Shown in pieces: positions 9,047-16,698 of a stretch of 64,000 bases of DNA (position 1 is the first letter of the stretch; every line of letters begins with the position of its first letter). Source of the stretch: Ruminococcus sp. (GTDB lineage Bacteria > Bacillota > Clostridia > Oscillospirales > Ruminococcaceae); the NCBI GenBank assembly GCA_021202895.1, contig JAJQCE010000007.1:1-64000 (forward strand), written 5' to 3'. The position numbers and the translations under genes are program-made. The notes under the pieces were generated by a model. The model worked only from the letters and a program-made list of their open reading frames with translations, made no database searches and was not told where the DNA came from.

Positions 9047-9940
9047 ATGCTTGAGGATTTGTTTTCGGTAGTGCGTACAAGGTTCAACAGCGACGATGCG
9101 TCGGAGGAGCAGAAAAAGCGCAAAACAGATATTCCAAAGGGGCTGATTTTTAAATGTCCGAGATGTTCAAACAACACCTTTATGGAGGATTTTGCGGCTA
9201 ACGGCAAGGTTTGTCCTCACTGCAATTATCATTCTCGCCTTACCGCAAGAGAGCGGTTGGATATTACGATAGACAAGGGCAGTCTGGAGGAATTTGACGC
9301 TGATATGGTGTCGAAAAACCCGATTGACTTTCCCGATTACGAAAAAAAGCAGCAGGCTCTGCGTGAAAAGACTGGGCTTAAGGACGGTGTTATCACAGGA
9401 AAAGCCAGAATACGCACAGAGGAAATTGTAATTATAGTGATGGATTCAAACTTTATGATGGCTTCGATGGGAAGCGTTGTAGGTGAAAAAATTACACGTG
9501 CGTTTGAATATGCGACTGAACATAGGCTTCCTGTAATTGCATTTACCGCTTCGGGCGGCGCAAGAATGCAGGAGGGTATCGTTTCGCTTATGCAGATGGC
9601 AAAGACCTCTGCGGCGGTGGGACGTCACAGTCAGGCAGGGCTGCTGTATATCGCAGTTATGACTGATCCGACAACAGGAGGAGTTACAGCCTCGTTTGCC
9701 TCGCTAGGAGATATTATCCTTGCAGAGCCAAAGGTGTTGATAGGCTTTGCGGGCAGGAGAGTTATAGAGGGTACGATTAGGCAGCGGCTTCCCGATGATT
9801 TTCAGTCGGCGGAATTTATGCTGGAGAACGGCTTTGTTGATATGATAGTGGAGCGTTCAAAAATGCGGCGCACGATAGCGCACCTTTTGAAGCTGCACAA
9901 GCCTTATGAAGGAGGTGGCGGCGATGGGTTCGGCAAGTGA
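9047..9940 (+). CDS. accD: Acetyl-CoA carboxylase carboxyltransferase beta subunit
   Basis: Transfers carboxyl from biotin to acetyl-CoA together with AccA. 297 residues. An N-terminal four-Cys zinc ribbon (Cys37, 40, 56, 59) is followed by the crotonase-like core with ASGGARMQEG and TTGGVTASFASLGD. The last 17 bp overlap the start of accA, and the accA ribosome site (AAGGAGGT, 9909-9916) lies inside the coding sequence. This implies translational coupling that would keep the two subunits in balance. Confidence 0.95.
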   Translation: MLEDLFSVVRTRFNSDDASEEQKKRKTDIPKGLIFKCPRCSNNTFMEDFAANGKVCPHCNYHSRLTARERLDITIDKGSLEEFDADMVSKNPIDFPDYEKKQQALREKTGLKDGVITGKARIRTEEIVIIVMDSNFMMASMGSVVGEKITRAFEYATEHRLPVIAFTASGGARMQEGIVSLMQMAKTSAAVGRHSQAGLLYIAVMTDPTTGGVTASFASLGDIILAEPKVLIGFAGRRVIEGTIRQRLPDDFQSAEFMLENGFVDMIVERSKMRRTIAHLLKLHKPYEGGGGDGFGK

Positions 9941-10748
9941 AAAGCTTGACATTATCCGCACAAAGGGCAGACCCACTGCGCTTGACTACATTCCTATGAT
10001 TTTTGATGATTTCCATGAAATGCACGGCGACAGGATCTGTGCCGACGACGGCGCAATAATGGGCGGGGTGGCTTATTTTAAGGGTATGCCCGTCACGGTT
10101 ATAGCGCAGGTTAAGGGCAGGACGCTTGAGGAAAATCAAAGGTGTAATTTCGGTATGCCGCATCCTGAAGGCTACCGCAAGGCTTTAAGGCTGGCGCATC
10201 AGGCGGAAAAATTTCACAGACCGATTATCTGTCTGGTTGACACTTCTGGAGCTTTTTGCGGAGTGGAGGCTGAAAAGAGAGGTCAGGGCGAAGCGATAGC
10301 ACGCTCTATAATGGAGTTTATGGAGATAAAGACGCAGGTGATTTCTATAATCATGGGCGAGGGCGGTTCAGGCGGCGCGCTTGCGATGAGCGTGTGCGAT
10401 GAGCTGGCAATGCTTGAGAACGCAATTTATTCGGTTATTTCACCGAGAGGCTTTGCTTCAATTTTATGGAAGGACGCTTCTAGGGAGCGTGAAGCGGCGG
10501 ATATAATGCACATTACGGCGCAGGATTTAAAGGAGCTAAAGGTGTGCGATTATATAATTGAGGAGCCTGGCGGCGGCGCTCATAACGACCCTGTGCAGAT
10601 GGCTGAAAACATATCGGAATATATTTTTTCAGCTTTGAAAAGAAATTTGCAAAAAGGGCTTGACGAAATGCTAAATGAGCGTTATAATAAGTTTAGGACA
10701 ATCGGCGAGTTTGATGAAACGGGAGAATCAGCAAATGCTTCCAAATAA
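9924..10748 (+). CDS. accA: Acetyl-CoA carboxylase carboxyltransferase alpha subunit
   Basis: Partner of AccD, 274 residues. Crotonase-fold motifs include MHGDRICADDGAIMGG, the GRTLEENQRCNFGMPHPEGYRKA block, and GEGGSGGALAM. The start ATG 9924 (MGSASEKLDIIR) is 7 nt after AAGGAGGT; an upstream in-frame ATG at 9906 precedes that site and is rejected. It overlaps accD by 17 bp. The C-terminal FRTIGEFDE is usual for AccA. Confidence 0.95.
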   Translation: MGSASEKLDIIRTKGRPTALDYIPMIFDDFHEMHGDRICADDGAIMGGVAYFKGMPVTVIAQVKGRTLEENQRCNFGMPHPEGYRKALRLAHQAEKFHRPIICLVDTSGAFCGVEAEKRGQGEAIARSIMEFMEIKTQVISIIMGEGGSGGALAMSVCDELAMLENAIYSVISPRGFASILWKDASREREAADIMHITAQDLKELKVCDYIIEEPGGGAHNDPVQMAENISEYIFSALKRNLQKGLDEMLNERYNKFRTIGEFDETGESANASK

Positions 10749-10830
10749 ATCAAGCCGTGGTTCTTAAGGCGCAAACGCTTAAAAAAGTGTGAGTGCCAAA
10801 TAATCATCAGTGATAGGAGGTTGTTTAAGA

Positions 10831-11070
10831 ATGGTATTTGATAAGGTTCGTGACATCATTGTAGATCAGCTTGATATTGAAGAGGATGTGGTAACAGCTG
10901 AAGCGTCAATTGTTGACGATTTAGGCGCAGATTCTCTTGACGTTGTAGATCTCATCAGCTCTGTTGAGGATGAATTTGATGTTGAAATCCCAGATGAAAA
11001 GGTTGAAGACATCAAGACTGTTGGCGATATAGTTTCGTATATCGAAGCTGCGGCAGCGGAAGAGGAATAA
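10831..11070 (+). CDS. acpP: Acyl carrier protein
   Basis: 79-residue acidic carrier protein. Ser35 in GADSLD is the 4'-phosphopantetheine site. The start ATG 10831 follows TAGGAGG and gives [14 protein letters not shown], the usual length. An in-frame codon at 10810 would add seven residues containing the ribosome site. It is the last gene of the operon, 82 bp after accA and just before a strong terminator. In streptococci acpP is second in the operon, so its place here is different. Confidence 0.95.
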   Translation: MVFDKVRDIIVDQLDIEEDVVTAEASIVDDLGADSLDVVDLISSVEDEFDVEIPDEKVEDIKTVGDIVSYIEAAAAEEE

Positions 11071-11098
11071 TATCCTGAAATTAAATTTGATTAAAACA

Positions 11099-11130
11099 AA
11101 GCCGTCCGTTTTCAAGCGGACGGTTTTTTG
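11099..11130 (+). terminator. Terminator of the fab operon
   Basis: Perfect 7-bp GC-rich stem CCGTCCG (11102-11108) / CGGACGG (11117-11123) with an 8-nt loop, followed by six T (11124-11129). It lies about 30 bp after the acpP stop. Confidence 0.9.
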
Positions 11131-11196
11131 TGCAAAATTCGTCCATTTTGTCAAAAATGCACAAAAAATCTTACAAAACTTTGGCTAAAATACCTA

Positions 11197-11222
11197 TTGA
11201 AAAAATGCGGGGGGGGTATAAT
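11197..11222 (+). promoter_or_regulatory. Possible promoter with a G8 tract in the spacer
   Basis: TTGAAA (11197-11202) and TATAAT (11217-11222) are separated by only 14 bp, and that spacer ends in eight consecutive G (11209-11216). The -10 is consensus, but the spacing is short of the optimal 17. A homopolymer of this kind can slip, and gain of three G would restore 17 bp. It precedes an LRR remnant and two zinc-ribbon genes. Confidence 0.45.
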
Positions 11223-11228
11223 AGAAAG

Positions 11229-11371
11229 TAGTATTGAGGCAAGTGCGGATACGCAGTATACCTATGGCGATTATAGACGGTACTGCTACGATAATGGGTT
11301 ATGATGGTGAAGATACAGAGCTTGAGATACCATGTAAGAATCTTAGTTCACGAGTAACAGTTAGGAGGTAA
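11229..11371 (+). pseudogene. Remnant of a BspA-like leucine-rich-repeat gene
   Basis: One frame from 11229 reads ADTQYTYGDYR; the neighbouring frame from ATG 11264 reads IDGTATIMGYDGEDTELEIP and stops at TAA 11369-11371. Both resemble the segment that opens LRR_5/BspA-type surface proteins (TYGDY..., DGTA.I.GY.G.DTELEIP), but they are in different frames and no repeats follow. I read it as an internally deleted, frameshifted fragment. The last codons double as the ribosome site (TTAGGAGG) of the next gene. It is possible that the 35-codon frame at 11264 is translated as a small peptide. Confidence 0.5.
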
Positions 11372-11375
11372 AAAT

Positions 11376-11669
11376 ATGTATGAAAATTATAAAGATGACT
11401 TTGAGGAGGATAGTGTGTGTCCAAATTGTGGCAGACATTTTGAAAGTGGTGATGTTTTCTGCTTAAAATGCGGAATGCCTAGAAATCATCAATCTAATAC
11501 AAATAATTTTTTGCCAATTCTAATTATTATCATTGTTATTGCACTTGCAATCGGCGTATGGTTCTTGCTTTTCTTTGAACCAGAAGAAAAAATCAATGAT
11601 AGTGATGCATTAGAACGTGCGTTAGAACAATTAGAACAAATTGAAAGTGCCAATGAAAATAGTGACTAA
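11376..11669 (+). CDS. Small zinc-ribbon membrane protein
   Basis: 97 residues. An N-terminal zinc ribbon with two CxxC pairs (CPNCGRHF... and CLKCGMP, about residues 15-33) is followed by one strongly hydrophobic segment (about 46-67, many Ile) and an acidic C-terminal tail (EEKINDSDALERALEQLEQIE) that may be helical. No enzyme motif. Start ATG 11376 is 7 nt after TAGGAGG. Domain order suggests a cytosolic ribbon and an exported tail. Function unknown. The gene is AT-richer than the fab operon. A second zinc-ribbon membrane gene follows 80 bp downstream. Confidence 0.75.
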   Translation: MYENYKDDFEEDSVCPNCGRHFESGDVFCLKCGMPRNHQSNTNNFLPILIIIIVIALAIGVWFLLFFEPEEKINDSDALERALEQLEQIESANENSD

Positions 11670-11749
11670 CAGTTTTAGCTTGAATCGCCATAGTATATTA
11701 AGAATTAAAATCATATAAGAAAATGAATTGGTGAAGGAGTGAAAATTTT

Positions 11750-12367
11750 ATGATTTGCAGTAAATGTGGCAAACAACTTCCTGATACAGCGGATTATTGC
11801 GTGAATTGCGGATCTCGTGTTGGTATGTCGGAGGTGGCAGTAAAGCAAGAAGACTATACAGATATAAAGGTGTCTTTGGTAATGATTCTTGCTGGATGGG
11901 TTACGATGTTTTTGCCTGTGGTACATGTGACTGAGGAATATGCTTATAAAGCGTATATATCGTCAGGGGGAGACCTTGACCTTGAATCGGCAAAAGACTT
12001 TGAGCTTGCATTGCCGTTACATTTCTTTTTTACAGAACATATATTAGCCGCTATAATATATTTTGCACTTGTGATTTTATCAGTAATCACTGGGTACATT
12101 GCCATAAAAAGGTTGAAAGATATTAAGATGCGAACGTTTAATGAGAGATCAAAATGTAAATTTTGGCAAATGAGCTGCACATCAAGCATTTCAATTTTTA
12201 TAGCAAACATACTTGGTATTTTTAGTGCAGAAAAGGCAAGCATAGAAGTTTATGGTGAAGTAATAAATTGTTTTGACGTGGCGTCATTTATTTACTCGTT
12301 TATGGCTGTCGTTTTTATAAATGGGATTTTGGCATATATAAAATTTAGCAAAGCAAAAGACGCATAA
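11750..12367 (+). CDS. Zinc-ribbon multi-pass membrane protein
   Basis: 205 residues. An N-terminal zinc ribbon (CSKCGKQLPDTADYCVNCG, residues 3-21) is followed by a linker and about four hydrophobic segments (VSLVMILAGWVTMFLPVV, ILAAIIYFALVILSVITGYIAI, SISIFIANILGIF, ASFIYSFMAVVFINGILAYI). An acidic loop lies between the first two. This zinc_ribbon_2-plus-membrane architecture is common in Firmicutes and usually unassigned. Start ATG 11750 follows GGAGTG. It is paired with the preceding zinc-ribbon gene and ends before a terminator. I do not know its function. Confidence 0.75.
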   Translation: MICSKCGKQLPDTADYCVNCGSRVGMSEVAVKQEDYTDIKVSLVMILAGWVTMFLPVVHVTEEYAYKAYISSGGDLDLESAKDFELALPLHFFFTEHILAAIIYFALVILSVITGYIAIKRLKDIKMRTFNERSKCKFWQMSCTSSISIFIANILGIFSAEKASIEVYGEVINCFDVASFIYSFMAVVFINGILAYIKFSKAKDA

Positions 12368-12406
12368 ATTATGCCTGATAATAAAAAGAAATTCTTTCCA
12401 AAATTA

Positions 12407-12438
12407 AAAAACCGCTTCGTTTATTCGAGGCGGTTTTT
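12407..12438 (+). terminator. Terminator after the zinc-ribbon gene pair
   Basis: Stem AAACCGCTTCG (12409-12419) / CGAGGCGGTTT (12426-12436) with one G-U pair and a 6-nt loop, then T to 12438. It lies 40 bp after the last stop and directly before the recG promoter. Confidence 0.85.
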
Positions 12439-12452
12439 GTCGGTTATGGGGC

Positions 12453-12481
12453 TTGACAAAAGGATAAAAATGCTGTATAAT
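12453..12481 (+). promoter_or_regulatory. Consensus sigma-A promoter of recG
   Basis: TTGACA (12453-12458) and TATAAT (12476-12481) with exactly 17 bp between them, both hexamers perfect. The recG start is 45 bp downstream. Confidence 0.88.
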
Positions 12482-12525
12482 AAAAGAAGGGAAAGACAGC
12501 AAAGCTGAAATGATGGGGGCTTGGC

Positions 12526-14568
12526 ATGAACAATAAGCTTGAATACAGCGTTAAGTATGTAAAAGGTGTAGGTCCTAAGCGTGCCGAAGCCTTTGCAAAG
12601 CTTGGAATTGAGAATGTTTATGACCTGCTTGAGTATTGCCCGAGAGATTATGTTGATTTGTCCTGCGCCTGCGAGATAAAGGATACCGCTGCGAATGACG
12701 AGCTTTCTGTCGCAATCAGAGGACGCATAGTAAAAAAGCTTCCGCCTGCCAGAATACGAAAGGGCATGGTGATTTGCAAGGCTGTTTTTACCGACGATAC
12801 CGATGATCTGACGCTTACGCTTTATAATCAGGAGTATCTTTTCGGAAGCCTTAAGGAGGGCGCAGAGTATATTCTTTACGGCAAGGTTTCAGGGAATATG
12901 GTTCGCAGGGAGATGAATGCTCCGCAGATTTTCAGCGCAGATACGCCCGACCTTATGATTCCCGTTTATCCGCTTACCGAGGGCTTGTCGCAGAAGATGA
13001 TAAGAGCCGCCGTTAAAAACGCACTGGGGCTAGTAGATGATGAGAATACGGAGATTTTCCCTGAGTGGATAATTGAACAGCTGGGTTTGTGCGGCTTGGC
13101 GCAGGCTTGGAGAGGAGTTCACTTTCCAAAGGATTGGAAAGAGGCTCAGACCGCAAGGCGCAGACTTACCTTTGACGAGCTTTTTGTTCACTCGCTTGCG
13201 ATTGCCAAGAGAAGAGAAGCAGACAGAGAATCGTCTCATTATAAGATGAAGCGTGTGCCGATAGATGAGCTTTTGAATGCTCTGCCTTATCAGCTTACGG
13301 ACGGACAGCGGCAGGCACTTGACGATTGCATAGACGGTATGTGCTCAAGCTATAGAATGAACAGGCTTATTCAGGGCGATGTCGGTTCAGGAAAAACGGC
13401 AGTTGCGGCAGGAGCGGCATGGTACGCTTTCAAAAATGGTTACCAGTCCTGCATTATGGCGCCGACTGAAATTTTAGCACAGCAGCATTATGAAAGCTTT
13501 TGCGCTATGCTTGAACCGCTTGGAGTGAGAGTCGGACTTCTGACAGGCTCGCTTACTCCGAAAAATAAGCGTGAAATGCAGCAGAAAATAGCTGACGGCG
13601 AGTATGACGTCGTGGTCGGAACTCATGCGCTTTTCAGCGAAAGGACGCAGTTTTTAAAGCTTGCGCTTGTCGTGGCTGACGAGCAGCACCGCTTCGGTGT
13701 GAATCAGCGTGCGGCACTTTCGGCAAAGGGGATAGGTCCTCACTCAATTGTAATGAGCGCAACTCCTATTCCGAGAACGCTTGCACTGATTTTGTACGGC
13801 AGCATGGAAATTTCGCAGATGCACGATATGCCGCACGGCGAAAAGAAAATCTCAACCTATGCCGTGACTGGAAAGCTCAGAGAGCGAGCGTACAGCTTTG
13901 TAAAAAAGCAGCTGGATATGGGCTTTCAGGGATATATTATCTGCCCTGCCGTTGAGGAGAGTGAGCTGGAGATATTCGATGTCAAGAGCTACTTTGAAAA
14001 TATTTCAAGGGGCGAATTTAAGGACTACAGCATAGGCTTGCTTCACGGAAAAATGAGTGCACAGGAAAAGGACTCGGCTATGAAAGCCTTCAAGGACGGC
14101 GAAATACAGCTTCTTGTCGCTACAACTGTGGTTGAGGTTGGAGTTGACGTTCCAAACGCCACAATTATGCTGATTGAAAACGCCGACAGATTCGGCTTGT
14201 CACAGCTTCACCAGTTAAGAGGGCGCGTGGGAAGAAACGGCGAACAGGCATACTGCATACTTGTAACGGATAACAGATCGGACGAGTGCGTAAAACGCAT
14301 GAAAACCATATCTTCAACGACTGACGGCTTTAAGATAGCGGAGGAGGATTTGCTCCAGCGAGGACCTGGAGAGTATTTCGGCAGACAGCAGCACGGCTTG
14401 CCGTCCTTTAAGATAGCGGATCTCAGTCGTGACGCCGAGCTTTTGAAGCTGGCGCAGAGGCTTTCTGAGGAGATAATAAAGGAGGATTCGCAGCTTGCAC
14501 ATCCTAAAAACAAGCGGCTTAAGGAGCTTGCCGACAGGCTTATAGCAAAGGGTGCGGACTTGGTTTGA
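12526..14568 (+). CDS. recG: ATP-dependent DNA helicase RecG
   Basis: Superfamily 2 branch-migration helicase that remodels stalled forks and Holliday junctions. 680 residues, full length. An N-terminal wedge/OB domain (GPKRAEAFAKLGI at the start) precedes Walker A GDVGSGKTAVA (about 284-293), the DEQH box VADEQHRFGV (about 385), SATPIPRT, and helicase C-terminal motifs TTVVEVGVDVPNA and QLRGRVGR. Start ATG 12526 follows a G-rich ribosome site. It has its own consensus promoter, so it is not part of the zinc-ribbon unit upstream. Confidence 0.96.
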   Translation: MNNKLEYSVKYVKGVGPKRAEAFAKLGIENVYDLLEYCPRDYVDLSCACEIKDTAANDELSVAIRGRIVKKLPPARIRKGMVICKAVFTDDTDDLTLTLYNQEYLFGSLKEGAEYILYGKVSGNMVRREMNAPQIFSADTPDLMIPVYPLTEGLSQKMIRAAVKNALGLVDDENTEIFPEWIIEQLGLCGLAQAWRGVHFPKDWKEAQTARRRLTFDELFVHSLAIAKRREADRESSHYKMKRVPIDELLNALPYQLTDGQRQALDDCIDGMCSSYRMNRLIQGDVGSGKTAVAAGAAWYAFKNGYQSCIMAPTEILAQQHYESFCAMLEPLGVRVGLLTGSLTPKNKREMQQKIADGEYDVVVGTHALFSERTQFLKLALVVADEQHRFGVNQRAALSAKGIGPHSIVMSATPIPRTLALILYGSMEISQMHDMPHGEKKISTYAVTGKLRERAYSFVKKQLDMGFQGYIICPAVEESELEIFDVKSYFENISRGEFKDYSIGLLHGKMSAQEKDSAMKAFKDGEIQLLVATTVVEVGVDVPNATIMLIENADRFGLSQLHQLRGRVGRNGEQAYCILVTDNRSDECVKRMKTISSTTDGFKIAEEDLLQRGPGEYFGRQQHGLPSFKIADLSRDAELLKLAQRLSEEIIKEDSQLAHPKNKRLKELADRLIAKGADLV

Positions 14569-14639
14569 ATAAAGGGCATTTATAAATCTGAATTAAGTGT
14601 GTATTCTAATATAGTAGTATTAGGGAAAGGAGAAGAGCT

Positions 14640-15194
14640 ATGGATTATACCGATTCGGTAAAATATTACTTTTTCAGACTGCTTTTGCTTTTAGGAACAA
14701 ATGCGCTGGGACTTTTTATGGGCAAGGCTCTGCTGTGGGTTATAGCAAGCGTTTTGCCGTATTCGCTTGAAACGGTTAAAAATTTTCTGATAGATGACCG
14801 TACAGGCTCGGTTATTGCGGCTGTGACGATGATTATAGCGTTAGGACTGGTTTTTCACGACGACGCTAAAACTCATGCCGCTTATGAGAATATGGATATG
14901 GTGCCAGTGCTGACATCCATAATTTTGCTGCTTGCCGTTTATTTTGTACCTGTGATTTTTTATAATCAAAATGATATTACAACTGCGGTTGAAACTGCTT
15001 ACTATATATTTTACTATCCCTGCCGCTGGCTCATAGAATTTTTTGGACTGGATTTGATGACGTCTGCCGCATTGGGTATGGCGATAGTTCTTGGAGTGCA
15101 GTTTTTTATCTATCAGATCACATATATAAATTATAAAAGGAAGCATCCGTTTATCTTCAAGCCCGACTCTGAAAAAGTGGTAATCGATTCCTAA
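14640..15194 (+). CDS. Membrane protein of unknown function
   Basis: 184 residues with about four to five hydrophobic segments (near residues 10-38, 56-74, 88-110 and 118-165) and a short basic then acidic C-terminal tail (YKRKHPFIFKPDSEK). No conserved enzyme motif or signal peptide was recognised. The start follows GGGAAAGGAG by 7 nt. It lies 71 bp after recG and could be cotranscribed. A role cannot be assigned. Confidence 0.7.
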   Translation: MDYTDSVKYYFFRLLLLLGTNALGLFMGKALLWVIASVLPYSLETVKNFLIDDRTGSVIAAVTMIIALGLVFHDDAKTHAAYENMDMVPVLTSIILLLAVYFVPVIFYNQNDITTAVETAYYIFYYPCRWLIEFFGLDLMTSAALGMAIVLGVQFFIYQITYINYKRKHPFIFKPDSEKVVIDS

Positions 15195-15305
15195 TTATCA
15201 AATATATGTCATTTAAGGAAGGGCTTTTGTGCAACTTTCGTCATTTTGTATAAAAGTTGAGCGTTTATTTTGGTGAAATAGATAAAGAATTTTTTTGAAT
15301 AATAC

Positions 15306-15334
15306 TTGAATAACTCTGAAAAAAATGTTATAAT
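15306..15334 (+). promoter_or_regulatory. Promoter of the pilus operon
   Basis: TTGAAT (15306-15311) and perfect TATAAT (15329-15334) with 17-bp spacing, about 90 bp before the pilC start. The 190-bp gap before it holds nothing else that I recognise. Confidence 0.8.
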
Positions 15335-15422
15335 ATTATAAAGTACATTTTGCAAGTACGTTTGAATACAAAAATTTGTAAATTTGCAGAGCGTGTTATC
15401 AGGTGGAGGTGTAACAACTACA

Positions 15423-16622
15423 ATGAGAAATTACAGCTATGTTGCCAAGGACTCAACCGGCAAAACTATAAAAGGAGTAATTGAGGCTGAGGACCAGCAG
15501 CAGGTACAGGAAAAAATCTATGAGCAAGGATTATTCCTGATTAGCTCATCGGAAGCATTGGGCGGAGGAAAAAGCAATAAGATATACAAATTCAAGACAA
15601 AAGAGCTTACCTTTGCTTGCCGTCAGATTGCGGCGATGCTTACCTCAGGGCTTACAATTGTTAAGGCAATTGACGTCATGTACAAGGAGACGGAAAAGGC
15701 GGGACCTAAGAGCGTATGGCTCTCGGTATACGAGAGCGTAAACAAGGGTTCCAGCTTCACAGAATCGCTCAAGCAGACGGGCGGAAGCTTCCCGGACTTT
15801 ATGATAAGCATGGTTGACGCAGGAGACAGATCAGGTAACCTTGACGTTGTTGTTCAGAGACTGAGCGATTTCTACGACAATCAGAACAAACTGAACAACA
15901 CTATCAGGGGCGCTATGATGTACCCTATCATACTTGCAGTTCTGACAATAGTAATGGTAATAGGAATGTTTACCTTTATCATGCCTACGTTTGCGGGACT
16001 TATGTCGGAGGACGAGATGCCTGCGCTGTCAAGGGCGCTATTCAGCATGAGTGATTTTCTGAAGTCTAAATGGTACATATTGGTTATAGCGGTTGTCGTT
16101 ATCTTCTTTGCGATCAGATATGCGCTGAAGGTGCCTGATATAAGGCTGAAATACGACATGATTAAGGTAAAGATGCCGAGTGTAGGACCTCTTGTAGTCA
16201 GGATTTACGAGGGACGCTTTGCAAGAACGCTTTCATCTCTTTACTCCAGTGGTATCCCGATGGTTGAATGCCTTGAACGTTCGTCAAAGGTACTTGGAAA
16301 CAGCTACGTTGATAAGCTGTTTATACAGGTAGTTGACGAGGTTAAGCAGGGCGGCACGGTATCGGGCTCGCTTACGAAAACGGAATTATTTGAGGGTATG
16401 TTCTGCTCAATGATTTATGTAGGAGAAGAATCGGGCGCACTCGACGAGGTTCTCGACAAAACGGCAAGCTTCTACGAAGAGGAAGCCAATGCGGCGGTTG
16501 ATCGTCTGGTTACGATGCTTGAGCCTTTGATGATTATTATCATGGGTGTTGTGATCGGACTTTGCTTGGCAGGTATTTTCCCGCTGCTGTATGGTGGTAT
16601 CGGAGAACTCGAAAATTCGTAA
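15423..16622 (+). CDS. pilC: Type IV pilus inner-membrane platform protein PilC (GspF family)
   Basis: 399 residues. An N-terminal YVAKDSTGKTIKGVIEAED block is typical of PilC/GspF. Two T2SSF domains follow (about 57-180 and 260-385), each with CRQIAAMLTSGLTI- or ARTLSSLYSSGIP-like helices. Hydrophobic segments fall at about residues 160-190, 215-235 and 370-395. It forms the cytoplasmic-membrane platform that couples PilB/PilT to pilin assembly. ATG 15423 is chosen although GGAGGT is 12 nt upstream; the frame remains open to 15384 without a better start. First gene of the pilus operon. Confidence 0.92.
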   Translation: MRNYSYVAKDSTGKTIKGVIEAEDQQQVQEKIYEQGLFLISSSEALGGGKSNKIYKFKTKELTFACRQIAAMLTSGLTIVKAIDVMYKETEKAGPKSVWLSVYESVNKGSSFTESLKQTGGSFPDFMISMVDAGDRSGNLDVVVQRLSDFYDNQNKLNNTIRGAMMYPIILAVLTIVMVIGMFTFIMPTFAGLMSEDEMPALSRALFSMSDFLKSKWYILVIAVVVIFFAIRYALKVPDIRLKYDMIKVKMPSVGPLVVRIYEGRFARTLSSLYSSGIPMVECLERSSKVLGNSYVDKLFIQVVDEVKQGGTVSGSLTKTELFEGMFCSMIYVGEESGALDEVLDKTASFYEEEANAAVDRLVTMLEPLMIIIMGVVIGLCLAGIFPLLYGGIGELENS

Positions 16623-16698
16623 AAAGCAGGCAAATGCCGCAGAACGTTTGCGGCGAAAAAATTTGAAAACAAATCTTTTAGAAGAGGTGGAGAAATAA

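Noticed and set aside
8355..9080. 241-codon open frame on the minus strand
   Set aside because: Antisense shadow of accC; no ribosome site, and composition follows the reverse of the biotin carboxylase gene.
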